From positions 1 to 12,642 of the forward strand of contig JAGLRI010000021.1 in the NCBI GenBank assembly GCA_023136395.1: DNA of 12,642 nucleotides, given 5' to 3'. The position numbers were made by a program, and so were the translations under genes. This document shows positions 6,918-12,489 of the stretch, in pieces; the stretch's first letter is position 1, and each line of letters begins with the position of its first letter. The DNA comes from Candidatus Bathyarchaeota archaeon (GTDB taxonomy: Archaea > Thermoproteota > Bathyarchaeia > Bathyarchaeales > Bathyarchaeaceae). The notes beneath the pieces are model-generated. The model worked only from the letters and a program-made list of their open reading frames with translations. It made no database searches and was not told the DNA's origin.

Positions 6918-7197
6918 TCAACGCTTTCAATAATTGCAATCACAAATCCTTTAATTCAGCTAACAAATGCATCTAGGATTGTAATGAGAATCCTTATAAT
7001 GCGCACGCATTAGATGACAATACACGTTTAAATTATACGTTTTTTAAAGAACAAAGGGTCTTACCTGTCAGGAATTCAAATCTCTTCCAGGCTATGCATG
7101 CATCGAGGTAGAGACATACAAAGATACCAAGTTGAGAAAAACAGATGAAAACTTTATTCGTCTCAATACCCTTCAGATAAATCTGAAGGATTGGGAT

Positions 7198-7830
7198 ATG
7201 AGTGAAGAAGTGGGAGAAAGAATGCATTTTCGGGTTACCATCTTTGGTTCTGCGAGGATAAGGAGGGAAACACCAATCTACGACATGATTTACCGGTTAG
7301 CAAAAATGATCTCCGAGGCGGGAATGGATCTAGTAACAGGCGGTGGCCCAGGTTTAATGAACGCTGCAAGCGAGGGACATCACGCAGGACAGACAAGCAG
7401 AGAAATACACTCAATCGGCTTAAGAATAAACCTACCGTTCGAACAGGGAGAATCCGCCCACCTCGATATTAAAAGAGAGTTTAACCATTTCTCAAACCGT
7501 CTCGATAAATTTATGCAGTTTTCTAATGTTGTCGTGGTTGCACCGGGAGGAGTAGGCACCTTATTGGAGTTGATGTATACGTGGCAACTAATGCAAGTTA
7601 AACAAATCTGTAACATCCCCTTAATTCTATTGGGGGACATGTGGCCGGACCTGGTTCGCTGGATCAAGAAATGGCTTTTACAGAACAAGCTATTAGATAA
7701 TAACGATGTTGAGTTGCTGTTTCTAGCAAAGACCTATCTTGACGCATTCACGATAATTAAGAAGGCCCATCAAGGTTACATCGAAGGTGATAAACACTTC
7801 TGTCTAAACTACAAGAAATACAAGATCTAG
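7198..7830 (+). CDS. LOG-family (TIGR00730-like) nucleotide phosphoribohydrolase
   Basis: The LOG family hydrolyses nucleoside 5'-monophosphates, or in plants and some microbes cytokinin ribotides, to base and ribose 5-phosphate. The product shows VTIFGSARIRRETPIY, the glycine loop LVTGGGPGLMNAA, an arginine before the strand (FSNRLDKFMQFSNVVVV) and the signature PGGVGTLLELMYTW with its catalytic Glu. The old label 'lysine decarboxylase' does not apply. I chose the ATG at 7198 (210 residues) because AAGGA lies 7 bases upstream. The frame stays open back to 7048 and a TTG at 7132 would add 22 residues that do not resemble the family. A TATA-like TTTAAATTATA (7027-7037) lies upstream. The native substrate cannot be told. 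Confidence 0.88.
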   Translation: MSEEVGERMHFRVTIFGSARIRRETPIYDMIYRLAKMISEAGMDLVTGGGPGLMNAASEGHHAGQTSREIHSIGLRINLPFEQGESAHLDIKREFNHFSNRLDKFMQFSNVVVVAPGGVGTLLELMYTWQLMQVKQICNIPLILLGDMWPDLVRWIKKWLLQNKLLDNNDVELLFLAKTYLDAFTIIKKAHQGYIEGDKHFCLNYKKYKI

Positions 7831-7836
7831 TCAACC

Positions 7837-8400
7837 CTAAGGATAATGGATAGCAGAGACACAAGTCCTAACCGTCTCGATGACACTCTCGAGGACCTTT
7901 TCGGAAACCCCAATTCTTCTGGCAAGTGTATCTGGGTCCTTTTCAACCAGCTGCTTTATGAGCAGGATCCCCCCAGAAACCATTTTTCTCCTCATTTCTG
8001 TCCTCAAACCTTTGAGACGTGTCAGAGGATGTAAATTGTGTTCTTCAATCAAATTTTGCAATGCATGACCTGAAGGTGAACTCCAACCAATCTGTTTGAT
8101 TTTTTTACAGTTCCCATAAAGTCGTGCATGCTCTGAAAATCTAGTGTTTGTAATGATCATCGCACCATCTATCTGTAAGTCGACTAAGCCGAGATTGAAC
8201 CCTTCTGTTACGTCCTCCAATACAGCTCTTGCAATCCGGCTTTCATCCAAACCCGTCGAGATGTGATAGTTGGAATGGTGTTTTGCTTCGATAAAGTACG
8301 TCACACCATCTTTTCGTGCCACAGCGTCTACTTCATGCTCTACACATTTTCCTCGTATAATCTGGTTCGAAGTAACATCATATCCGACCTCGCTCAACAA
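7837..8400 (-). CDS. PD-(D/E)xK nuclease plus HhH part of a split ATP-cone nuclease
   Basis: This frame holds a restriction-endonuclease-like domain and a C-terminal helix-hairpin-helix region. The active site is visible as EHEVDAVARKDGVTYFIEAK: Asp25, Glu38 and Lys40 counted from the frame start at 8400. The end, LKGLRTEMRRKMVSGGILLI followed by KQLVEKDPDTLARRIGVSEK, has the look of an HhH DNA-binding segment. The apparent TTG start at 8400 is not a true start: the Leu-Leu-Ser-Glu before GYDVTSNQII continues upstream into the ATP-cone frame once one T is removed from the run at 8408-8414. The reading frame ends 6 bases from the convergent LOG gene. Known archaeal relatives, as I recall them, are single proteins of ATP-cone, nuclease and HhH. 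Role unknown: DNA repair or defence is possible. Confidence 0.85.
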   Translation of the reverse strand: MLSEVGYDVTSNQIIRGKCVEHEVDAVARKDGVTYFIEAKHHSNYHISTGLDESRIARAVLEDVTEGFNLGLVDLQIDGAMIITNTRFSEHARLYGNCKKIKQIGWSSPSGHALQNLIEEHNLHPLTRLKGLRTEMRRKMVSGGILLIKQLVEKDPDTLARRIGVSEKVLESVIETVRTCVSAIHYP

Positions 8401-8683
8401 TAGTTGTAAAAAAACGTTCGAACTCCGGCTTAGAGTTCATCAAGCTTAATCCTTTTCTTAGATCAAGAAGATGCCTAATAGCAGGTTTATGATTTTCTAG
8501 AAATCTAAAGATCATCGAGAGAATCTTTTCAGTGGATATCCCATCATATAGGCTTCCTTCAACACTTTGTGCAACCTCTTCGGCAATCTTTCTATTTGCA
8601 CCCATCCTTAAGCAAGTCTTGATAACTTTCTCTTTATCAAACATTTGTCTTGACCCATCAGCTTTTGTTACATAAATACTCAT
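8378..8683 (-). CDS. ATP-cone domain part of the split nuclease gene
   Basis: Residues from the ATG at 8683 form an ATP-cone, the nucleotide-sensing domain known from ribonucleotide reductases and NrdR: YVTKADGSRQMFDKEKVIKT, then CLRMGANRKIAEEVAQSVEG and YDGISTEKILSMIFRFLE. After NSKPEFERF the frame reads FTTIVERGRI and stops at 8378. The +1-corrected frame instead gives FERFLQLLLSEVGYDV, which continues into the nuclease without a gap. A longer frame to 8746 would add a hydrophobic stretch that the domain does not need. The Shine-Dalgarno sequence is weak (GGTG about 9-12 bases upstream of 8683). Corrected, the joined protein would have about 281 residues (7837-8683). Confidence 0.85.
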   Translation of the reverse strand: MSIYVTKADGSRQMFDKEKVIKTCLRMGANRKIAEEVAQSVEGSLYDGISTEKILSMIFRFLENHKPAIRHLLDLRKGLSLMNSKPEFERFFTTIVERGRI

Positions 8684-8912
8684 GGAAAGGCACACCATTA
8701 TCCAGTATAGCAAATACAAGACTAACACAAAAACAATTGCATGCATCGCTAAGAAGGAACAGAACCCGAAAAAGGAGATTATAAGATATGAGAAGCCCTT
8801 CGCGGTATTATGATTCTAGAAATACCTTACCTTGCATGAACAAACACCTTGGGTTCGGTTGTGGCGCCGGGGATGGGATTTGAACCCACGCGGCCCGTGA
8901 AGGCCACAGGCT

Positions 8913-8922
8913 GTCTAAGGAG
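8913..8922 (-). other. predicted tRNA intron 3 (canonical 37/38 position)
   Basis: 10 bases (CTCCTTAGAC). CTGG of the anticodon loop pairs with TTAG (two G-U pairs), with bulges AAC and ACA. There is almost no inner stem, so this would be among the smallest archaeal tRNA introns and is the least certain of the three. Confidence 0.5.
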
Positions 8923-8930
8923 TTCCAGGC

Positions 8931-8951
8931 GTAAGCTCCGTTTTAGCGGAT
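8931..8951 (-). other. predicted tRNA intron 2 (anticodon stem, 29/30)
   Basis: 21 bases. The intron itself is a TCCG/CGGA hairpin. GAGC (exon) pairs with GCTT (intron) as the four-pair central helix, flanked by bulges AGA and ACG cut after their second base. Removal joins CAG to GC and completes the 5' side of the anticodon stem. Confidence 0.7.
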
Positions 8952-8966
8952 CTGCTCCATACCGGA

Positions 8967-8985
8967 TTCCCTGCAGCGTGCTACT
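8967..8985 (-). other. predicted tRNA intron 1 (D loop, after position 15)
   Basis: 19 bases. TCCT of the exon pairs with AGGG of the intron as the central helix, bulges are AGA and AAT, and the inner stem is GTAG/CTGC with a four-base loop. Its removal restores A14, G15 and the G18G19 of the D loop. Confidence 0.65.
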
Positions 8986-9112
8986 CTAGGAGACCCCGGC
9001 TTTAATCTCATATGTGTGTTACCATGTTTTTTAGCTTTTTGAATTATTATGTAAAAATATTTCGGAAAATTGATGGGAATAATGCATTAATAGGAGTATC
9101 CTAAAATCTCGT

Positions 9113-9610
9113 TTATTTTAATAAAATTGTTTCTACTTCAAACGTTTTAGTGTTCAATACAACCATTGTTGATTTTCCAGTCAGATATCCACAAACTTCT
9201 CCCGGATTCAAAACAAGCGTTTTTCCTCTTCTGTATGTATTTACCTCATGCGTATGTCCGTATATTATTATATCGTGGCATTCTGCAGAGATGAGTGAAT
9301 TAAGAAGCTCCGTCTCTTCGCCATGTAAAAGCGCAATTTTTGATCCCTTAACCTTCACCTCCGTGAAGCACCCCCGAAGTTCAGCGCCCATATCCGCAAA
9401 CTTTTTTCTCAATAGATCTCGTTCTGCATCGTTATTGCCAAAAACCCCAATCAAAGGGGAATTTAATGGTTTAAAATGTTGTACAACAAAGGGAGCAATA
9501 TAATCCCCCGCATGTAACACCAGTTCTACTCCCTCTTTATTTAAACGCTTTACTGCTTTATCAAGCAGGGGCAAACGATCATGTGTATCTGCCATTACTC
9601 CGATAATCAT
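9113..9610 (-). CDS. YfcE/MJ0936-type metallophosphoesterase
   Basis: A single-domain calcineurin-like phosphodiesterase of 165 residues, the usual length of the MJ0936/YfcE group, which hydrolyse phosphodiesters such as bis-p-nitrophenyl phosphate in vitro with Mn2+ or Ni2+; the natural substrate is unknown. All metal motifs are visible: ADTHD near the N-terminus, HAGDYIAP, FGNND, LLHGEE and YGHTHEVNTY, then NPGEVCGYLTG. I chose the ATG at 9610 (MIIGVMADTHD) because the family starts there; the open frame goes back to 9757 but adds a Cys-rich stretch foreign to the family. No Shine-Dalgarno sequence precedes it; TTTAAA lies 19-24 bases upstream, so the message may be leaderless or nearly so. 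Divergent from moaE. Confidence 0.92.
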   Translation of the reverse strand: MIIGVMADTHDRLPLLDKAVKRLNKEGVELVLHAGDYIAPFVVQHFKPLNSPLIGVFGNNDAERDLLRKKFADMGAELRGCFTEVKVKGSKIALLHGEETELLNSLISAECHDIIIYGHTHEVNTYRRGKTLVLNPGEVCGYLTGKSTMVVLNTKTFEVETILLK

Positions 9611-9768
9611 TCTAACGCCAAATACATGTTTAAATTCAAAATGTACTTTAATTTTTTCTATCACTATTATTGTTGATTGGGTATATGGGTAGAAGGAGCA
9701 TGATTCATGTGGTTTACAACAGCTAAACACATAAGAACCTATTAGTTGTCTTGGCATGTATTGGAAAT

Positions 9769-9777
9769 TATTTAAAG
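9769..9777 (+). promoter_or_regulatory. TATA-like element of moaE
   Basis: TTATTTAAA ends 17 bases before the moaE ATG. With no Shine-Dalgarno sequence in between, this suggests a leaderless or near-leaderless message. Confidence 0.4.
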
Positions 9778-9793
9778 TTTAGGTTGAAAAACA

Positions 9794-10258
9794 ATGAAGG
9801 TAAAAGAATCTCATGTTCACGAGAAAGGAGAGATAACATTTTTTGAAGCTTTAAAACGAGTTAGAGAAAAATCTAGCTTTCCTAAAGTAGGAGGGATTGG
9901 AATTTTCATTGGAGTTGTACGGGGAGAGACCCTTCAAGGTGAAACCGTGAAAAAGTTGGAACTAGAAGCATATGAAAAGAAGGCTAACGAGGTTCTTGAT
10001 AAAATTTGCGAGAGCCTTCGAAAGAAAAAGGGTGTTATCGACGTGCAGATTCACCACCTTATTGGGGAGTTTGATGTTGGAGAAGACCTAGTTTATGTCA
10101 TTGTTGCTGGTGCTCACAGGGGGGATATATTTCCGGTTCTAGAAGAGGCAGTAGAACGATACAAAAAGGAAGCGCCAATATTTAAGAAAGAATACATCCT
10201 CACCGAGAAAGGGGCAACCAAATCTCACTGGGTCAGCGAACGAGAAAAAGGATCTTAA
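9794..10258 (+). CDS. moaE: molybdopterin synthase catalytic subunit MoaE
   Basis: MoaE, with the sulfur carrier MoaD, inserts the dithiolene sulfurs into precursor Z (cPMP) to make molybdopterin for Mo and W enzymes. The 154-residue product shows IGIFIGVVRGET (the conserved GxVR), KKLELEAYEKKA, the HHLIGEFDVGEDLVYVIVAG strand, AHRGDIF and the catalytic-lysine region APIFKKEYIL followed by SHWV. Length is normal and all usual active-site residues I can place are present. No other molybdopterin gene lies in this window, so partners must be elsewhere. The ATG at 9794 has no Shine-Dalgarno sequence. A T8 run follows the stop. Confidence 0.94.
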   Translation: MKVKESHVHEKGEITFFEALKRVREKSSFPKVGGIGIFIGVVRGETLQGETVKKLELEAYEKKANEVLDKICESLRKKKGVIDVQIHHLIGEFDVGEDLVYVIVAGAHRGDIFPVLEEAVERYKKEAPIFKKEYILTEKGATKSHWVSEREKGS

Positions 10259-10292
10259 ACTAAGTGCAACTTATCATTCTCTGTAGCAATAA

Positions 10293-10300
10293 TTTTTTTT
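10293..10300 (+). terminator. T8 tract after moaE
   Basis: An uninterrupted run of eight T lies 35 bases after the moaE stop, suited to archaeal intrinsic termination. Confidence 0.5.
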
Positions 10301-10324
10301 GTTCATTTACATAGTCTTGTCTAG

Positions 10325-10536
10325 GTGGTAAATATATCTATTAAGCTCTTTGCGGATGAGTGGGGCCCAGAGAAAATCCTCAGCAGATGTTTAATCTTAT
10401 TGAAAATAAGATCACAAAAAACCTAAAAATGATATTAGATCAAGCAAAAAATAAGAAAATTCAGCCCAGAGAGGCGGCTATGCAGATTGCTAGTAAAAGA
10501 GTTCAAAAAGCCATGGAAAGAAAAATAATGTCTTGA
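10325..10536 (+). pseudogene. internally deleted relic of a Glu/Leu dehydrogenase
   Basis: From GTG at 10325 one frame reads VNISIKLFADEWGPEKIL, which resembles the start of archaeal Glu/Leu/Phe/Val dehydrogenases, then runs into unrelated residues and a stop. A second frame, open from 10360 to the TGA at 10536, reads MFNLIENKITKNLKMILDQA and then KIQPREAAMQIASKRVQKAM, which resembles the C-terminal helices of the same enzymes. The whole substrate and NAD(P)-binding core between them (several hundred residues) is missing, and the two ends are in different frames, with the join near 10381-10392. It cannot be functional. The identification is from recalled family patterns at both ends in the right order and orientation, which makes chance unlikely. 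Confidence 0.6.
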
Positions 10537-10549
10537 GAGCGCGCGCAAT

Positions 10550-10589
10550 TAAGCACATTACATATTCTATAGGTACCTATTTGTGCTTA
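10550..10589. repeat. nested palindromes downstream of the dehydrogenase relic
   Basis: TAAGCACA (10550-10557) and TGTGCTTA (10582-10589) are exact inverted copies. The loop between them contains a perfect 12-base palindrome, ATAGGTACCTAT (10569-10580). The element sits between the relic and the 3' end of the convergent gene at 10622. Confidence 0.6.
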
Positions 10590-10621
10590 TCTCACAGCTG
10601 AATGGGCTTTTCATTTATGTA

Positions 10622-11023
10622 TCATGTTGGAGTAAGGAAAGATTTTTTATCGCTTCCTCGTTCCTTTTCAAAAATATCCTGAACCTTCAGAAGGCAGCCT
10701 CTTGCCAGCCATGTTTTCTTGTGTGCGTTATTGAGATCATTTGCTTCGATGTTCTTTTTAGCTTTTTTAAGGTTATCTCGAGCACATACAAGGCTTGGTC
10801 CCACCTCAACTTTTTTTTGGTGAAAGCTAGAATTCCATGAGGATCTCTCTAATGTCTCCTTATGCATAATGAATAAGAGGAAAAGCGCATACTCTGAATC
10901 AGCAGCTGCCCACCAAACATAACTAAGTAATCCTTCCTCATCTCTTTTTAAGAGCGCTTGTAATGAATGTTCAAGGTTACTTATCGCCGATGTAATGGCT
11001 TTTTTAAGCTTTACTAGCTCCAT
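10622..11023 (-). CDS. conserved-looking helical protein of unknown function
   Basis: I do not recognise a named family. The 133-residue product appears nearly all helical: LKKAITSAISNLEHSLQALL, then LSYVWWAAADSEYALFLLFI, a linker, and LVCARDNLKKAKKNIEANDL with AHKKTWLARGCLLKVQDIF. The repeated A-x-Y/W spacing and amphipathic helices suggest a TPR- or HEPN-like helical bundle, but no catalytic RxxxxH motif is present. The ATG at 11023 follows GGGGT (spacing about 5-6) and a TATA-like TATTTAAG lies further upstream, so it has its own promoter rather than belonging to the winged-helix operon 110 bases upstream. It contains no signal peptide. Confidence 0.72.
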   Translation of the reverse strand: MELVKLKKAITSAISNLEHSLQALLKRDEEGLLSYVWWAAADSEYALFLLFIMHKETLERSSWNSSFHQKKVEVGPSLVCARDNLKKAKKNIEANDLNNAHKKTWLARGCLLKVQDIFEKERGSDKKSFLTPT

Positions 11024-11132
11024 ACATTACCCCAAATTCTTTTTGGTTTTTTCAATAAATAACTTAAATAGGGAAAACCCAAGACGGAGAAAAAGGTTAA
11101 ATCTTTAAGAGAATGTTTTTTGCATGATTTCA

Positions 11133-11453
11133 CTATGTCCCTTTCTTCTTAAGGTATTGAGCATATAGCTCAGGATAAGCTAGTAAAATGCACAATATAA
11201 TATGTCTCAAATCACAGTAGTAAGCACCTCTCCGAAATGAGCTACGTTTAGTGAGGTTCTTCTCAGAAAGCTTTGCGATGGCACGTTCAGTGGCCTTATA
11301 AGTCATTTTAAGCGCGACCATTATTTCCCTAATTGTAAGGCTTCTGCCTCTGCTGATAAGATGAAATAAGATCTTAAACTGGCTAGGTGCCCGATGTAGG
11401 GTCAAGAGGTGTTGCTTCATAGTTTGAAAAGTTTTTAAATGTTCCTCACTCAA
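11133..11453 (-). CDS. small winged-helix DNA-binding protein, array member 1
   Basis: A 106-residue winged-helix protein, last gene of a four-gene array. The fold reads HRAPSQFKILFHLISRGRSL (helix 1), TIREIMVALKM (helix 2), TYKATERAIAKLSEKNLTKR (recognition helix and start of wing) and GAYYCDLR (wing). It diverges most from its paralogues and carries a longer C-terminal helix (IILCILLAYPELYAQYLKKK). The start is a TTG at 11453 that overlaps the previous stop (TTGA), so translation is probably coupled; an ATG 12 codons in is possible. It is a likely transcription regulator, or a nucleic-acid adaptor, but its target is unknown. Confidence 0.8.
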   Translation of the reverse strand: MSEEHLKTFQTMKQHLLTLHRAPSQFKILFHLISRGRSLTIREIMVALKMTYKATERAIAKLSEKNLTKRSSFRRGAYYCDLRHIILCILLAYPELYAQYLKKKGT

Positions 11454-11734
11454 CTTCTAGCACCTCTTCTCTCGTTTCCCAGGTCCTCACGCATCTTCAT
11501 TAAAACATCATAAGGTTTAACTGTTGAAGTATAACCATTAGAATCTAAAACCACTAAACCTTTATTACGAAGCTCACTAAGTCTTGCACGAACGCTAGCG
11601 GGATTTAATCCCAACTCCTCCGCAATATCCTTTGGTTTAAATATTCTTTCACTAAAGGTGAGGTGACACAAAATCTGAAAAGAAAGAGTCGATAAGTCCA
11701 GCGTTAATAATTCCTCCTTCACTTTATCCTTCAT
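11450..11734 (-). CDS. small winged-helix DNA-binding protein, array member 2
   Basis: A 94-residue winged-helix protein: LSTLSFQILCHLTFSERIFK (helix 1), PKDIAEELGLNPASVRARLS (helix-turn-helix), ELRNKGLVVLDSNGYTSTVK (wing). The HTH matches the MarR/ArsR/TrmB-like pattern of archaeal regulators, with no effector domain. Its ATG at 11734 shares ATGA with the stop of the preceding gene and its own stop overlaps the next start, so the three genes are tightly coupled. A purine-rich GGAAGAGGAGAA before the ATG can serve as ribosome binding site. Confidence 0.87.
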   Translation of the reverse strand: MKDKVKEELLTLDLSTLSFQILCHLTFSERIFKPKDIAEELGLNPASVRARLSELRNKGLVVLDSNGYTSTVKPYDVLMKMREDLGNERRGARS

Positions 11735-12000
11735 CTTCTCCTCTTCCTAACCATAAGATACTCGCGAAGAAGAGGAACAAGAAGGGGACCAAGTTTATAT
11801 GAATATATGCCTCTAGAGGGTCGTTTAATCAAGCCTTTTTTATGGAGATGGAAGAGAGCTAAGTTTATGGCATTAATACTAAGGCCAAGCTCTTTAGCTA
11901 TTTCATCAGGAGTTAAATTCTTTTCACTACTAATTAAGTAAAAGAGTACACGGCGTTGAGTTGAAGCCTTTCGTAAACTTACAAGAGTACTTAACTCCAT
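11731..12000 (-). CDS. small winged-helix DNA-binding protein, array member 3
   Basis: An 89-residue winged-helix protein: LRKASTQRRVLFYLISSEKN (helix 1), LTPDEIAKELGLSINAINLA (helix-turn-helix), LFHLHKKGLIKRPSRGIYSY (wing), and a basic C-terminus ending VRKRRR that could add DNA contacts. The ATG at 12000 lies 14 bases after the stop of member 4; an AGGA overlapping that stop is the only ribosome binding site candidate. It shares the S-x-x-(K/R)-x-L-x-x-L start and G-L-x-x-R-x-x-x-G-x-Y wing with its neighbours. Confidence 0.87.
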   Translation of the reverse strand: MELSTLVSLRKASTQRRVLFYLISSEKNLTPDEIAKELGLSINAINLALFHLHKKGLIKRPSRGIYSYKLGPLLVPLLREYLMVRKRRR

Positions 12001-12014
12001 AGGCTTTCAAAGTC

Positions 12015-12278
12015 CTAATCTTTCGATTGAAAAATACTTGAAACAATCTCTGTGAAAGGAATCTTTGATTTATAAGACCCGTCAGCTTCTTGAATTAAGA
12101 ACCCCATCTTTAGTAGAGAACGAAGGGCTGGTCGGATGGTGCCCGGAGAAATTCCTGTGCCACTTGAAATGTCAGCAGGCTTACAGGATTCCTTGGAGAA
12201 TGCTAAGTAAATGAGAGCTTTAAATGTACTTGTTTCAGGACTAAGTTTCGCTATAACCTCCTTCCAAAGATTCTTCAC
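12015..12278 (-). CDS. small winged-helix DNA-binding protein, array member 4 (first gene)
   Basis: An 87-residue winged-helix protein at the head of the array: LSPETSTFKALIYLAFSKES (helix 1), CKPADISSGTGISPGTIRPA (helix-turn-helix), LRSLLKMGFLIQEADGSYKS (wing). The GTG at 12278 is the start, with AAGGT 7 bases upstream; the ATG two bases before it is out of frame and followed at once by TGA. The upstream region has a TATA-like TTTAAATA (12328-12321) and a palindrome (12302-12320) between it and the expected transcription start, as in a self-repressing regulator. Confidence 0.85.
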   Translation of the reverse strand: MKNLWKEVIAKLSPETSTFKALIYLAFSKESCKPADISSGTGISPGTIRPALRSLLKMGFLIQEADGSYKSKIPFTEIVSSIFQSKD

Positions 12279-12301
12279 ATCACATACCTTCTCTCTAATG
12301 T

Positions 12302-12320
12302 TTTAACTTTTTAAGTTAAA
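12302..12320. promoter_or_regulatory. inverted repeat in the winged-helix operon promoter (candidate operator)
   Basis: TTTAACTT (12302-12309) and AAGTTAAA (12313-12320) are exact inverted copies around TTT. On the minus strand this lies just downstream of TTTAAATA (12328-12321), so a dimer bound here would block RNA polymerase. The region is very A/T-rich, so some symmetry is expected by chance. Confidence 0.45.
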
Positions 12321-12441
12321 TATTTAAATTAAAAAGTATATGAACTTTTCCTTTCTTGTATACATAACGATATTTTTATTGTGCGTTTTTCTTTCTATAT
12401 TTATATATAATATCAAGTTTAAACGAAAGAAAGCACAAAAG

Positions 12442-12450
12442 CTTTAAATA
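12442..12450 (+). promoter_or_regulatory. TATA-like promoter of the right-edge gene
   Basis: CTTTAAATA lies 40 bases before the GTG at 12490. A start near 12470 leaves a short leader with AAGGTGA (12475-12481) as ribosome binding site. Confidence 0.45.
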
Positions 12451-12489
12451 TTATGAAAATAATTGTTGTATAACAAGGTGAATTTGAAG

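Larger units (their letters stand above)
8862..9000 (-). tRNA. tRNA-Ser(GGA) with three predicted introns and encoded CCA
   Basis: The ends pair as an acceptor stem (GCCGGGG with CCCCGGC) followed by discriminator G and an encoded CCA. The T arm is GTGGG-TTCAAAT-CCCAT. A five-pair variable arm (TGGCC/GGCCG) with the G73 base marks serine. As written the 139-base gene is about 50 too long. Removing 8967-8985, 8931-8951 and 8913-8922 leaves an 89-base molecule: D arm TCCTAGTCCGGTATGGA and anticodon arm CAGGC-CTGGAAA-GCCTG with five perfect pairs and anticodon GGA (8926-8924). At each junction, two three-base bulges flank a four-pair helix, as splicing endonuclease requires (bulge-helix-bulge). 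The existence of a Ser tRNA is secure; the exact introns are my fold by hand. Confidence 0.88.

Noticed and set aside
7132..7197. TTG start giving the LOG protein 22 more residues
   Set aside because: No ribosome binding site near 7132; the ATG at 7198 has AAGGA at correct spacing and fits the family start better.
8684..8746. Hydrophobic N-terminal extension (possible membrane anchor) on the ATP-cone protein
   Set aside because: The domain begins at MSIYVTKADG; the extension has no good ribosome binding site and looks like chance reading of A/T-rich upstream DNA.
8913..8943. Alternative bulge-helix-bulge (CTAA/TTAG centre, GGAG/CTCC inner stem) giving one larger tRNA intron
   Set aside because: It forms nicely on paper, but the spliced product would have three surplus bases and a mismatched anticodon stem, unlike the three-intron solution.
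9611..9757. N-terminal extension of the YfcE-like protein with several Cys
   Set aside because: Not part of the family, and would cover the region where the promoters of this gene and moaE should be.
10583..10840. + strand frame opposite the helical protein
   Set aside because: Antisense shadow with Phe/Ser-rich composition and no start signal.
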